From: Bactericera cockerelli
Taxonomy: Eukaryota > Arthropoda > Insecta > Hemiptera > Triozidae
DNA: 64,000 bases
Direction of reading: 5' to 3'
Assembly: GCA_024516035.1 (NCBI GenBank)
Contig: CM044964.1
Coordinates: forward strand, 16,745,084 to 16,809,083
Each line of letters starts with the position of its first letter. The first letter of the stretch is position 1. Made by a program: the position numbers and the translations under genes. The notes under the pieces were generated by a model, which was not told where the DNA came from, searched no databases, and saw nothing but the letters and a program-made list of their open reading frames with translations. Below are positions 45,860-58,134 of this stretch, one piece after another.

Positions 45860-46580
45860 TTCCTTCATCTCTCCCTCTCTCTCTCTCTCTTCTATCCTTT
45901 CTATTTTTCTACTCCTCTCATGTCTTTTTCTTCTCTATTCTTCTCCTCTCACTCTTTTTGGTCTGATTTCTATTTTTGTGTTTCTATCTCATCTCCCACT
46001 TCCTTTGCCAGATTCTTCCTCTTTCTCTCCTTCCTCTCTCTTTCTTGCGCCTCCCCTCACAATGCATTTCTCTCTTATGTTTCTGATGCGAAATTTTCAA
46101 AATTCCTGTGAATATGCTCATCATCATTCTTATTTGATGTTTTGGCTTTGTTATCGCTCTTTCTGTCCCTCTCCTATTTGCAGCGCTTACTCCTGTTTCC
46201 ACCATCACTCTTGCTTGCTGTCAATTCCCCTTTCTCTCCTCTCTCTCTCTCCCTCCCATTTTCTTGGCTTGTCATTATTTTGCACATGAAAATTTACTTG
46301 CATGTGCTATATTTTGTCGCCTTATGATAGTCTTCTCTTCTCTCCTTTCTCTATCTCCCTTTCTTTTCTTTTGTCTCTAAGTTTCTTGTGTTTTTATTAC
46401 TCTGCATTTCTTTGATGACGATCCTCTCTCTCTTTCTCGCTGCTCGCTCTTTCTCTCTCTCCTCTCTCTCTCCTCCCTCCCTCCCTCCCCTCCCCCCCTC
46501 CTCTTCGTCATCCGCTTTATCTAGCTGGAAGGCTTCTTTTTCTTTTGTTTTATTATTTCTTCTTATTTCTTCTCTTCTAT
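45860..46580. repeat. Polypyrimidine-rich region
   Basis: Interrupted CT/CTT/CCT tracts, densest at 45860-46060 and 46420-46510. Confidence 0.7.
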
Positions 46581-47485
46581 TTCTTCAGGAAATTGAAAAC
46601 ATGCCCCACTAAAATTTTGCTTTCATTAAGCATAAAATGAAAGTTTTCACACACACACACAGTCTCATCTGAATATTGTTGAATGATTAGAATTAAAGCT
46701 GGTAGTTTGTACGCTAGAATAGGTGATGTCAATCTTTCTTTTGATGTTATGTTTGGGTTCAATGAATGATTTCACACAATTGTTATGCTGGATTCTGAGA
46801 ATCTTAAAGTATTACTTGGTTTAAATTAGTATTTGTTTTTTCCATGTTTCTCATTGATTTTTCTAATTCTAGTGAACTTTGGTTTTCTTTCACTTTAATG
46901 TTTCCTTAAAAATAATCTGGAAGTAAATAAATGAAAATGAAGGGAAGAAGGGATAGTGGACGTGGAAAGCTTCATAAACTTGGAAAAGACAGAAATGAAA
47001 GGAAGAGTTTTCTATTTGGAGACGTCTTAAGGAAATGAGTTTTCTATTTGGAGTCGCAGTGAGCTTATCTTATCGCGGGGCGTAGCGACGACAGGAAACT
47101 CCAGGTGAATGGGATGCAGAGTGCTATCGATGGAAAGCCATAGATTAGCTTGGCTTAATAAGAGAGATTAGTCTGTCCTTACAGGGTGGTATATTCGTAC
47201 TCGGGCTCTGGAATCAGTCCTCGATTTTTATTCATTTCGTTTTACTTGGAACAAGATGGTGAAGAGAAGAATCGATATTTTTTTTCCCTCCAGTACTAAA
47301 ATTCTCAAGGGAAATTAAACATCAAGCAATAAGCAATTTTGAAGAATTTTGTCAAACAATTTACCATATAATTTTCACACAAATTATACACTCAAATTAA
47401 CACCCCTGAAATGCTTTTTTAGAAAAATAACAAAACAACGACATTTTAACAGACATTGAATCGGTTTCTCATGAAATTTTTTATA

Positions 47486-48795
47486 TACAGGGTGGTTCAA
47501 AAGTCAGAAATTGAGGTGTCAACTTTCGATTTTTAAATGGATCGACCTGAATTTTTATTTGATATTTTTACTTCTAAATGGTTCCTGAGTACTTTTTTAA
47601 ACAAAAATTTTACATACAGGGTGGTTTTTTTTTCGACTAATTTTTTTCCTAAATCTTGAATAACTCAAGTTTGTTTAATTTTTTCGATAACAAGAATAGA
47701 GAATGTTTGTGTGATGAAAACACGCACTTTCAATTGGCATCAAATTTTTTTATACAGGGTGGTTCACAAGTGAAATAATGACTTGATTTTTTTTAAAACT
47801 GAGTTTTTTTTAATTTTTTATTTGAGATTAATAATTCTAACCTAATTTTAAACATTTTTTGTTAGTCATATCGAAAAAATGAAACATTTTGTACACGCTT
47901 GCACATAATTTTGTGCCCATTATTGGCAGATCAGGCATTTTTCACTGTTAATCTAGGCATAATATGGCTAAAAATTTTTATTTTAGAATAGAATAATGTT
48001 CATGTTTTTACACTAAGTATCTTCAATTTGATGAGGTGAATCATATCCTTACAATATGTCATTGATATACCAGATTTATACAAATTCAAAGAATGACTTC
48101 GAATTGTGGAAAAAGCAAGTAAAATAAATTTTGAGTCCACTTTCAATCTGGTTTCACACTTTGATGATTTTAATGGAATTATAAATAGTAGGTAACAACT
48201 GTATGGGAAAATTGGAAAATCATTTGAATTCATCCTTTTTTCGAGATTTGGTCCTCGGTTGAATTTTTACATTCTGATACCATAATGTTTTAATGGCAAA
48301 ATCCTAGGTGTCACAGACCAAATTATGTTAAACCATCAACATGTTTTAATTAGATAAAATCAGGTTTGCTTGGCACTTAATTTTTTCTACATTTGCCGTC
48401 CTTGACTGCCATATCGTGGTGTCAAAAAAAATTATGTACCACCTGTACATACCTTTCTTTTCTCTTTCGACAATACATAAGGTTGTAATATCTTAGGTTA
48501 ATTTAAATCCTAAAATTAAAAACTCGAGTTTTAAAAAAATCAGTCATTATTTCATTGTGAACCACCCTTATAAAAAATTGAGGCCTTGAAATGCACTTGT
48601 TCATCACACATAACACTCTCTAGTCTTCTACGAATAATTAAACAATTGGTTTCGAGATTTAGAAAAAAACTTGGTCGAAAAAACCCTGATGTAATTTTTG
48701 TTGAAAACCTTCTTAGGACCATTAGAGTAAAATCATTATAATTCAGGCCGATCCTTTGAACAAATGTTGGACACTTCAACTTTTGATTTGCAATT
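47486..48795. mobile_element. Diverged fold-back element with threefold CAGGGTGG arms
   Basis: The left arm 47486-47835 carries ACAGGGTGGTT three times (about 47487, 47617, 47755), each followed by similar AT-rich DNA. The right arm 48525-48795 is a diverged inverted copy (TTATTTCATTGTGAACCACC and onward). The unpaired middle is about 690 bp with no coding capacity. Confidence 0.65.
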
Positions 48796-49250
48796 CACGC
48801 TGATAAATAAATTTAATAAATAAACTGCATAAAAATTATGATTTTTTGATTTCAAAAACTTTTCAGGGCACGAATTTGGTTCCAAGTTTGTGGACACCCA
48901 AGTTGTAAAGTAATTTACCAAAAAAAATCAAAGAAATTCCTCTTCGTATTAGGAATTCAACAAAGGATATGTAATCACCAATTGAATCAGTTAAATTCAT
49001 TAATCAATATTTAATGAGACTTTAACCAACTTAATTTTATCAAATGGAACAAGCATTTATATTTATTCTTGTAAAAAAACATTCTAGGCAAACATTTTAA
49101 TAATGAGTAATTCAATTTACACAGGATTTTTTTTTTTTTGTCTGGAATTTTTACCTTGTATATATTCAGACCTAGTTTCCACTATCCCGGGTCGTGTTAT
49201 TTTAGTACATGACACATGTAGCCGAAATTTGAGATCCTGAATTTGTTCAA

Positions 49251-49508
49251 GCGCGATTAGCTCAGTGGTTAGCACTCGCTTGTCCATGCGGAAGGTCCGG
49301 TTCGATCCACGGTGCCGACAAAAAAATTGTATTCTTTATTTGGTTACAGTTAATTTTTAAGGATTTCCTTCGGTGCGCTCGTGTTGACCCAGCACTTAAA
49401 TGGGAAGTATTGTCACTTCTCGCCCATCAGGGGGGAGGCATACTACGGCATGGGCAAGCTACACACAGACCACAAGCGTCTACAGTAGCTCCTGTTTCAT
49501 GCTCGAAA
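49251..49508 (+). mobile_element. tRNA-derived SINE, family 3
   Basis: A strongly tRNA-like head: A-box GATTAGCTCAGTGGTTAGC and B-box GGTTCGATCC at 49299-49308, then an AT-rich linker and a body with TTGACCCAGCACTTAAATG, TCACTTCTCGCCCATC and ACAGTAGCTCCTGTTTCATG. The body fixes its relation to 15885-16066. A real tRNA gene is less likely because the acceptor arms do not pair and the SINE body follows. Confidence 0.7.
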
Positions 49509-49927
49509 AAAACGCTGTGACTCATCTTAAAAAAAGCCTCTGCCACCTGGAGTATGGTCACCCTGTATAGGATGGTAGTTGCCATATAATACTCCATAAA
49601 GACCACGCCTTTGCGTTGGCATAAAAAACGAGAGAGCTCAAATAAAATCGACGTTTCGTTTTTCCACTGATAAGGGAGTGAAATAGTTCGTGGCGAAATG
49701 AGGATGCACGACGGACCAATAAAATACTTTTTTATATGTTTTGAACGCTTTCTCTAAAATTTATTAACACGTGTGTATACATGTATCAATTTTATCATCT
49801 AAACTTATCAATTTTATCATGGTTAATAGTTTTCCTTCTACTATGGAATGAGAGACACAGAGACCCAACTAAAATTAGCTTTCGACTGATGTGGCGGTAA
49901 ACAGGTAAAGAAGAGAAGAAGACTATG

Positions 49928-50100
49928 GGTTGGTGAAGAGATTGCCGTAGGCATAACCTTGCCCTTTACTTAGGACATTAGTATTATTTTCTTCTTTATT
50001 TTATTTCATATTTTCATTACTATTTCATCATTTATTTATTTTTCCTTAATTTTATGCTGTAAATATTGTACTTTGTCCCTCCTAATAAAAATTAAAAAAT
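49928..50100 (-). repeat. Dispersed repeat R, reverse copy
   Basis: In reverse, TATTGCC and AATCTCTTCACCAACCC match the end of repeat R; the AT-rich body follows. Confidence 0.55.
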
Positions 50101-52230
50101 AATAGATAAATTTTTTGTTTCTATAAGATGATTTCTTACGTAACTATATTTCCAATAATCGTATTACACAAATTTAGTCAGCTTTCATGAAACCCTTAAC
50201 TGTGTTTGAAAGACAGAACAGAGTTCGTGCATCCTCGTCTCTGCTGGTTTCATGAAGATAAGAGACGCCCTAGCGCGAAGTGATTGCATGTCGATACAAA
50301 TTCCAACCTTTAATCACCCTGAGCTAATAGCGAACTTTGTGACAGGGAGGGATGGAGGGAATACAGATAGTTGGAAGAGTAGATTGTGGGGAGAGAGAAA
50401 TGTTGTTTCGGAAGTAATGGTATGATGGAGAGAGATAGAAATAATGTTCTGACAGTGAGGGCTGAACATGAATGAAGAGGTGAAGTTTTCAGAACATTTC
50501 GACATTCAAAAAATAATTATCGGTGTATCAGGGAAGTATTCGACGGCTTAATGCTTTCTTTCAATTTCCTCTTCGTTAACGCCCCTGTAAGCTAGGGTGG
50601 CCTTCTTTCTATTGAAAGCTACGTGAGAATAAATAGCAAATTTTCCAGGATAAGTTGAAGAAATAAGCCTGATAAATGACAGATGAAATGTTTGATATTT
50701 TGATTGATTTTTTTTTCTTTAATTCCTTCATAATTCTTTCAATTGATTATTTCACTTATTAATAACACAATACTTCGATTTATTGAAATTCGAGTAATAC
50801 CTCCATTTTGAAAGTGATAGTAGAATTATAAATGGCGTTTACATAATGGCTGTGAAGCAAAAATCAACACATATCTTTATGATGAATATACTCCAGAGTG
50901 TATGATTGAACAACAAAAGTACCATGATACGCTAGTCGGAGTTTATCCTGTGATATAATTAACGAACCTGTCAGACTAAATCTCTTCTGTTTTATCAACA
51001 TAGATATCATTATTATTTATTATAATAATTAACGGTTATAATTAAACAGTACATGGAAATACAGAGGTCGGTTCAATAAATCAAATTCTATATACGCGTA
51101 TTGATTGTACTTGTTTGAAAGGCAAGAATCTACCATGTTAAAAGGATTTTTAGTATACAATAGTTGACTCCGTTTCTATCTCTTTTCATCGGCTGATTTT
51201 AATGTCTCCCTCCCATACTTGATTTACTACAACCTCTCACTTTTCTGTTTATAATAAACTGACCCCTCCTCCCCATCCTTTCTCACACAAAATGACGACT
51301 GGCAAATGTTTTTCCGACATTTTGAAAAACCCATTAAGATATTGGAGTCGTTACAACTTTGATGTTTGTGGACTTTGGGAGAAGTGTCATCAGTAGCGCG
51401 GTGTTTTGAAGGATGATTCATAAACTTTGAGAAGGGAAGTTCGATGCAAAATTATAATCTGAACTATCTTCATGTTTTCTGTTGTCTCTCCTTGACTATT
51501 TACTCTAGATTGTGTGGCTTAGGGAAGCGTTATCCCCAATCTTATGTAACAGTTTTCTAAAGATCTTTTCAAAATGTTTTGTAATATCAGAAAAATAGCA
51601 GTAAGCCGCGGCAAGTTTTATGCTAAAGATTAAAAAGATTTCGAAATTAACGCCTCTAATTCCAAATTGGCCTCTCATAAATGACTGAAAGTTGTGTCTC
51701 ACATATATAAATTCATTTTAAAATTAAATGTTTGTAAAAAAATTCATGTTTCGGTTAAAAAAAAACATATTTGTCAGAAAGAATATGAAACGAACATTGT
51801 TATGAACATTGTCCTACCTCAAGTAAATAAGACATCTCCACTAACTGCACACATATTGCACGTTGCATACTCACATTGTTAAACGGCGTATATACAAAAT
51901 TAATTTTCGACCTCGTCGAGTTTTTGCGGCCGCTTCAGTTTCTTTTGCATTCAAAGTCGCTTAGTAGAAATACCTTGGACGATATCAATAGAAATGAGGT
52001 GTTTTACCTGTAATAAAATATTATTTACTAATAAAATAGAATACTTTTGTGATTTTGAAGTCTCATCTTGTACATTTTATGGTATTTGTTGGTTGTGAAC
52101 TCTCATTATTCTCCCTTCAAAGTTGAGCTTATGTATTTTTAATTAATTTATTCTGGATTCTAATAACAGCTATTAAACACTGTATTCCCCTATTCTCATT
52201 TACCTTAGGATCTTGTTTCTTCCCTCTTTG
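50100..52230. other. Non-coding AT-rich DNA, no gene seen
   Basis: No element ends or protein-like frames recognised. Repeat R's reverse copy ends at its left side. Confidence 0.35.
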
Positions 52231-52239
52231 ACCCTCAGA

Positions 52240-52320
52240 CCCTCTCCTAAAATTCTCCTCCTCTCTCCCTCTCTCTCTCTACCTCTTCCTACCTTTTAAT
52301 CCTTTCTCTCTCTCATCGGG
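52240..52320. repeat. Polypyrimidine tract
   Basis: CTCCTCTCTCCCTCTC-type run. Confidence 0.7.
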
Positions 52321-52504
52321 TCACTGAGATAAGCCATTGATATTAATGGCTCTTGTCATTAATATTAATGACATTCTCACCCTCTCTCCTCGTACTTACT
52401 CTGGCTTTCCCGTTTATTCGACTCAGCACCAGGAGAGTCTGATCTCGTTATAACAGGATCCTAATGGCCCTGTGTGAAACTGCAAGGGAAAATACTAGAT
52501 ACTC

Positions 52505-52536
52505 TCCACCAGCTGTTGTTGATGCAACAGCTGGTT
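52505..52536. repeat. 11-bp hairpin
   Basis: ACCAGCTGTTG and its complement CAACAGCTGGT with a 6-nt loop. Confidence 0.7.
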
Positions 52537-53044
52537 TATTAATAGGTACCTTTTGAAATATTTTAAATTACTCACAATCTAACTGAGAAAAGTGTTTTTT
52601 TTTTAAAGAAAATTCAATGTATTTATACAAAAATAAGTCAACTTTTTCCCATGGCAAGATGTGATAACAAATTAGCGATTAAGTGAAATGTGAAATGATA
52701 AATTAATAATTTATCTTTTCGAGTACAGTCTTTTGTTTTTTTTCCTCTTTGTTGAAAAGAATTTCACTCTTGTGTAGTTCAAATGTATAATATACGTAGT
52801 TCACTATTCGTGTTGCTTTTGTTTTCTGGTTAGTTACTTTTTTTTAGAGATGTGAGAGAGAAAGGGAGAGAGGGTGGGAGAAGAAAAAATCAGTCCTAGT
52901 CGAACTTTCAAACACGAAACAGAAGTTTCAGAAACTGCTAACAAAGTTGGAAAATAAAACAAAAAATAATTGGCTGTGCAATTTGCATACTGCAGGGAGT
53001 GTGGTTTGTGTGAGCTTTGTGTCTATTACAAAAGAGAATTGAGT

Positions 53045-53325
53045 GAGGGGGGGGGGTGTAGTGGAGATAGTGATGATGAGAGAGGGAGAGGAGGGATGAG
53101 TGGTGATGATGAAGAAAGAAGGAGAGAGAGAAGGAAGATGAGCTGGGTGAGACAGTGACTGGAGGACAGCCTGTAATCCAAACGGATTATGTATGCAACA
53201 AATGTGAAACTTATGAAACTTGTACGATATGTAATGATAGGGAGAGAGAGAGAGGAGAGAGAGGAGAGAGAGAGAGAAGAGAGGGAGAAGAGAGAGGGAA
53301 GAGAGAGAGAGAAGAGAGGGAAGAG

Positions 53326-53360
<35 letters not shown>

Positions 53361-53402
53361 GAAAAGAGAGAGAGAGGAGAGAGGAGAGAGGGGAGGGGAA
53401 AA
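53045..53402. repeat. Polypurine tract (GAGAGA)
   Basis: A G-run, then more than 150 bp of GAGAG/GGAGAG repeats from about 53239. Arg/Glu- or Ser/Leu-rich frames on both strands are compositional. Confidence 0.85.
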
Positions 53403-54132
53403 GTTGAGACGAACACAAAAAAATAAATTAAAAATGTGACGTGGTTCTAATCCTACATAATCCGTCATATCTTAACCCTCCCTACTTTTGACTCTCTCAC
53501 CCCTTCCTCCTCTCCTCCTCCTCCTCCCCCCTCTGATTGTCCTCTCTTTTTCCTTAATGTTGTCACCAACCTGGTGTTCTCTCTCTTTAGGTTTATACCT
53601 ACGTTAATGCAACTCAATCCGTCATACATCTTCGGTGACATCGTGGATCAGAAAAAAGAAATAAACAACATGGAATTAAAAAAAAAAATATGATTTTTGT
53701 TGTTTGTGGCTAACAGATTACATACATTTATCTATGTGTGCTATGCTATTGTTTACCATTTTCTTTTTTAGCTATTTATGCATCAAGAAAGTAATAGTAG
53801 TTTATACCTATCTTTAGAGCGGGTCCCGCTTCTATCCCTTATTTTATTTTTACGGCTTTTCCTTCAACTACTCTTTGCCGTTCTGTTTTCTCTTCATCCT
53901 CGTGTTTGTTTCTATAAGCTTACTCGCCTCTCTCCTCTCGTCTAATCTCGTGAAGTTTAATACCTTCCCAACAGTCTCTGTACTTCTAAATCCTTTTTTT
54001 TTGCCTTTGACGGCCTATTATTATCTCTTCCCCTCCCGCCTCACCCCATCCCTCTTCTGGCTTTTATTTCCACAGTAAAATTAAATTATGGTCTTGTTTT
54101 ACCCAGCTAGCTCTTACTTACCCGTCTAGCTG

Positions 54133-54150
54133 TTGGGGGGGGGGGGGGGC
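54133..54150. repeat. Poly-G tract (about 18 G)
   Basis: GTTGGGGG... run between AT-rich segments. Confidence 0.8.
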
Positions 54151-54623
54151 ACTCTCCTGTAGTTCAGTGCTCGACTACTAATGCAATTAGGCCCCTGATA
54201 CTACTTCGTACCACTCATGTTGCTCTCTCAGCTGGTCGGGATAATAAATATTGTACCTGGGATCAACACGTGGCGAATGCGTTTACATGACATGGCCGTA
54301 GCATTTTCGCCTAGTCTCCTATAAAGTAGCTCTGCTTTACTTAGAGGTCAGCGTAAGACAGGTCGTCTCATTATGCCAACAGTCTGTATCTCATATCTTG
54401 GCAGTGTGATGTTAGCTGCGGTGGAACAGCCTCACACGCTCGACTGAAACACTTGTCAAGGCTAATTCTAACACCTAAAGAAGTTACCGAAATCAGTCCT
54501 AAATGAATCTTAAGCTACATTAATAGCTTTGATCAGAATTACAGGGGCATGTCACAAAAGATCTATTTAAGGTCGCAGTGACAAAGAGCTCTCGTAGCCG
54601 GCAGCCCTACTTAAGACCAAATA

Positions 54624-55338
54624 CGGGAATTAGGTGGTGGGGGGAATACGGAGGGGGGGATCGGGTTCTCCAGTGATTCTTTTCCAAGCGGCTACTCTTA
54701 GAAGTAAGTGTGCAAAGTTCATTTGATGTAAGTGCATTCGTTCGTCCGTGAGAATTTTTCTAGTGAAACGACTTTTTTCGTTTCGGCGAAAACGTGAAAT
54801 GGCTTCAAGAACGGACAAAAACATTGAAAAAAATCGACACTCTTGTCCGTGAAGACCTTGCAGAACCATCGATCAACTTTATGAAATGTCGGGATAGTCA
54901 TGGAGTTCAATTCAGAGGATTTTAACTGAAGATTTGATCATGAAGGGAATTGCAGCCAAATTTGTTTCTCGCCTCCTCTCCGACGATCAAAACAAGGAGC
55001 TTTGAGACTTCAGGCCTGTCTGGAGCTGCAAAATCAGTTGGATGAAGACCCAGATTTTTTTCTCAAGGTTATAACTGGCGATGAATCATGGTGCTACGGC
55101 TATGACCCCGAAATTTTTACAGCCGCTCGTTGCTCGCCGCACTCAGCCATTTCACGATGCCATTTCACTTTTTCGCCGAAACGGAAAAAGTCGTTTCACT
55201 AGAAAAATTCTCACGGACGAACGAATGCACTCACAGCAAATGAACTTTGAACACTTACTTGGGAGAGTAGCCGCTTGGAAAAGAATCAATGGAGAACTCG
55301 ATCCCCCCCTCCGTGTTCCCCCTACCACCTAATTCCCG
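54624..55338 (+). mobile_element. Deleted mariner-like element with ~185-bp inverted ends
   Basis: CGGGAATTAGGTGGT at the left and its complement at the right; the inverted similarity continues through the inner TTTCGGCGAAAACGTGAAAT region to about 54803 and from about 55150. The inner sequence is a broken mariner-type transposase gene. The right-hand part of that gene is missing. Confidence 0.8.
54799..55202 (+). pseudogene. Mariner-family transposase, frameshifted and internally deleted
   Basis: Starts at ATG 54799 (MASRTDKNIEK), shifts frame at an A-run near 54830, then reads IDTLVREDLAEP and, with further frame changes and stops, TIDQLYEMSG, SWSSIQRILTEDLIMKGIAA and KFVSRLLSDDQ. From 55008 it reads LELQNQLDEDPDFFLKV and ITGDESWCYGYDPE. 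The helix-turn-helix-like N-terminal half and the ITGDESW motif, which carries the first catalytic aspartate of the DD(E/D) triad, are the signature of mariner-type transposases of the Tc1/mariner superfamily. After YDPE the sequence loses similarity and runs into the right inverted end, so the second and third catalytic acids are gone. At least three frame disruptions make it a pseudogene that lies between long inverted ends. Confidence 0.8.
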
Positions 55339-55339
55339 T

Positions 55340-57250
55340 TACTTTTGGGTCCCCCCTCGTATACCAATACCAATAGCTGCGGTGGAAATAGCTCTCGTTA
55401 GTGAGGCAAGCATTCTGACTATCCAAAAGTGGCTCTTCATGTGCCGATCAATGGTTACAGGAGCCAGCGTCAGAGCCTGGTTTTTTACACCAGTTCACGT
55501 AAGATCACTTGATTGAAGCAACATCGAGCAAGTGTATGACTTGGTGGGTGAACAGTTAACACTCTAACCCGAACCTTCGTCATGCTGGTCTTTTTTGGCC
55601 CAACCCAGGCGGAGTGAGATTAATGTGGGTAGCTGATTTGTGAGTGAGTTTCCATTATGAATCTCGAGTATTGAAATTATTCGCACGTTAATTGACCTGG
55701 TTGTAAGGTTTCAGTGCAAACGCCATACAATGAACGCTGCAACCTAATGAGATTCTATTCTGGCTTATTACTTCCGAGTACTTTTTAATGAGTTTTACTG
55801 AACAGGTCACCTAGTTTTGTTCTCTGATTTAATTTAAAAGGTTCTAGAAATCTGGAGTAACGGGATGTTCATTTTACATTGAAATTAATGAAGTCTGAAA
55901 AAGTGGTGTCAGCCTGAATTAGAACTACCACCTCTATGTATGTATGCAGGAATGGTATTCATTTTTCCACTGAAAATATATTAAGCCTAAAATGGGGATA
56001 AAAAGGGGTTGTCGTTTGCTAAATAATAATGGAAACTGTCGTCTACGTTCCATTATGCTATAATTACCTCCGAGTATATCTATTATGTATGCATATGTAC
56101 AATGTATATATTAGAGTTTTTATGTTCCTTTTGTATATAAAAAATTGCTCCTTTTTCAAAACTTTTTTATAATTTTGGATTTTTCATTTCTTGCATCCAG
56201 TAGGGGCTTTGGGATCATTACATACATAAAACGTTTTAAAAAATTTGAACAAATAATCAGCCAAAATCACCGCTACTTCTGTATTACCAGACTCGTGCTC
56301 TAACCACTGCACCCCATCTTGTGCGCATGTGCAATTCCTAATTTATGTCGCCAAACAGAGGTCCGACCACCTCTGAAACATGATCACGACAGTGTCAGTC
56401 TCATATTGTATAGTTAAATCATTGAAATGTTTTTGTTGGCCTGGGGATTCCAAGAATCTCTGTTGAACACCCCATTTCCAGGAAAGAACAAATTTTCGTT
56501 CGTGCTCTGTTAATCAGAAAGTTTTGAAATGGGGGATGGGTAAATTTTCATTTCAGGGATTTACTGAAAAGGGTTTTTCTATTGATGTACAATGTACATA
56601 TATTAATTATTATAAATGTATATTTAATCAGCTTCCATTTAATCATTATTCAACAGCAACCTTGGGGCGCAACATTAGTGTTTTTAATTGGAAAATAAGT
56701 TAAAAAACCCTACTCCAACTCAAGGAAAATCATTGAGTTTGATATTAAGACATTTTGCAAATGTAAAGAAACAATTCCGTCTCATCGAAGAAGATTTACC
56801 ATCATATTTTTTTGGTGGTAGCCCCTGGCAAAGCACGGGGAAACGACTGGTTAGTTAATGTTTTAATGTTTATGATGAACTATAACAGTATACTTGAGCA
56901 TCCGCTGAACACACCCTGATATTGCGTGTTCCTCCAGCACACTCCTCCCTCCCTCCAACTCTCTCTAGGCTTCCTGTTGTTATCTCTCCCTCCCTCCATC
57001 CTTTCCCTCATATGTCCCTTTATTATTACCTTTCTCTATGTTTGATAATTTCCCTTTTTCAGGGAAAGTTCTTTCCCTCTTCTTTCTTTTTATGGCTGAT
57101 TTGTAAAATAGGATCACAACAAAGATAATCCTCTCAAGTCGGAGTTTCAACCTCCACAGCGCACCGAAGTCTCACTTGACGGACGGTGCGGCCCCTTATC
57201 TTTGTTACAGTCCTACGTAGTAACTTGGTCCTAAGTCGTATCGGTATTAG
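55340..57250. other. Non-coding DNA with a few element traces
   Basis: AT-rich; tRNA-like A-box fragment at 56265, otherwise nothing recognised. Confidence 0.35.
56265..56335 (-). mobile_element. tRNA-like fragment
   Basis: Minus strand GGGGTGCAGTGGTTAGAGCA resembles an A-box region followed by an anticodon-arm-like stretch; no B-box is visible. Confidence 0.3.
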
Positions 57251-57269
57251 ATAATAATGATAATAATAA

Positions 57270-57430
57270 AAATAATATTACCAACACTCTTCAGTGGAAG
57301 GTAACCACCAGGCGAGGTTAATTCTCAAAGCATTTCCTACCACCCAACCCTCAGAGTCTTATTATTATGTGGTCACAAACTCAAATTAATGAGGGAAAGT
57401 TCATGCACTGTTTGAGATTCGAACTAACTT
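57270..57430 (-). mobile_element. tRNA-derived SINE, family 1, head incomplete
   Basis: Reverse orientation: ends in the AGTGTTGGTAATATT side, the body CTTATTATTATGTGGTCACA, and stops in the B-box region (GAGATTCGAAC). The A-box part is missing. Confidence 0.65.
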
Positions 57431-57719
57431 TATTTTACGTGGTTGTAAGCCAGCTTGGCTACAGATGGGGAAATTTATGTCCTACTCGTCATAGATAGTG
57501 GTAACAATTATCGGTATACAATGGTGGGGATGAAAATACTGAATCTACACCGAGTGACGTTGGTATTTCTTCCTCTTGTGTCAGTCACACATGGGTGTCA
57601 CACTGTAACAGTATTCAATGTTCTAATGATACAAGGTGTCATTGTGTGTATTGTCACTTTGTGATTTCCCAGGTGACATTTCTCCTAATATGTAACTGTT
57701 GTAACTGACAAGCAGTAAT

Positions 57720-57930
57720 AATTGTGACAGATGAAATAAAGTAGGTAACAGTAGGACAAGAGAGGAGCCAACGGAAAACAAACTAGGGGAGATAGTAGGA
57801 GAGAAGAGGGATAATAAGGGAGAGAGACAGAGAGAGAAGTATAAGAGAGGAGCCAACAGAAGACACAAGAGGGGAGACAGTAGGAAAGAAGAGGGTATTA
57901 GGGGAGAGAGAGGGAAACAGAAGAAGAATA
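57720..57930. repeat. Polypurine tract with ~85-bp duplication
   Basis: AGAGAGGAGCCAAC with AACTAGGGGAGATAGTAGGA recurs as AGAGAGGAGCCAAC with AAGAGGGGAGACAGTAGGA, period about 80 bp. Confidence 0.65.
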
Positions 57931-58134
57931 ATAATCAAAGGTTAAAAAAAATGGGAAGGTGAAATATAAGAGGAAGAGACAATAGGGTAGAGAAAAGAGC
58001 GAAGAGGTGGAAATACGGAGGAAAGGGGAGGGAACTAGTACAGAAGAGAGAAGTTATGGTGGGGACTAGGGCGTAGGGAGTACTCATTATTCTAATGATC
58101 CAGCACTCCCTTGGGAGGTATAATAACTTGACAT

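Noticed and set aside
49251..49325. Functional tRNA gene
   Set aside because: A- and B-boxes are good, but the acceptor arms do not pair and a SINE body shared with 15885-16066 follows.
57655..57680. Recursive splice site TTTCCCAG|GTGACA
   Set aside because: Poor donor consensus and short tract.
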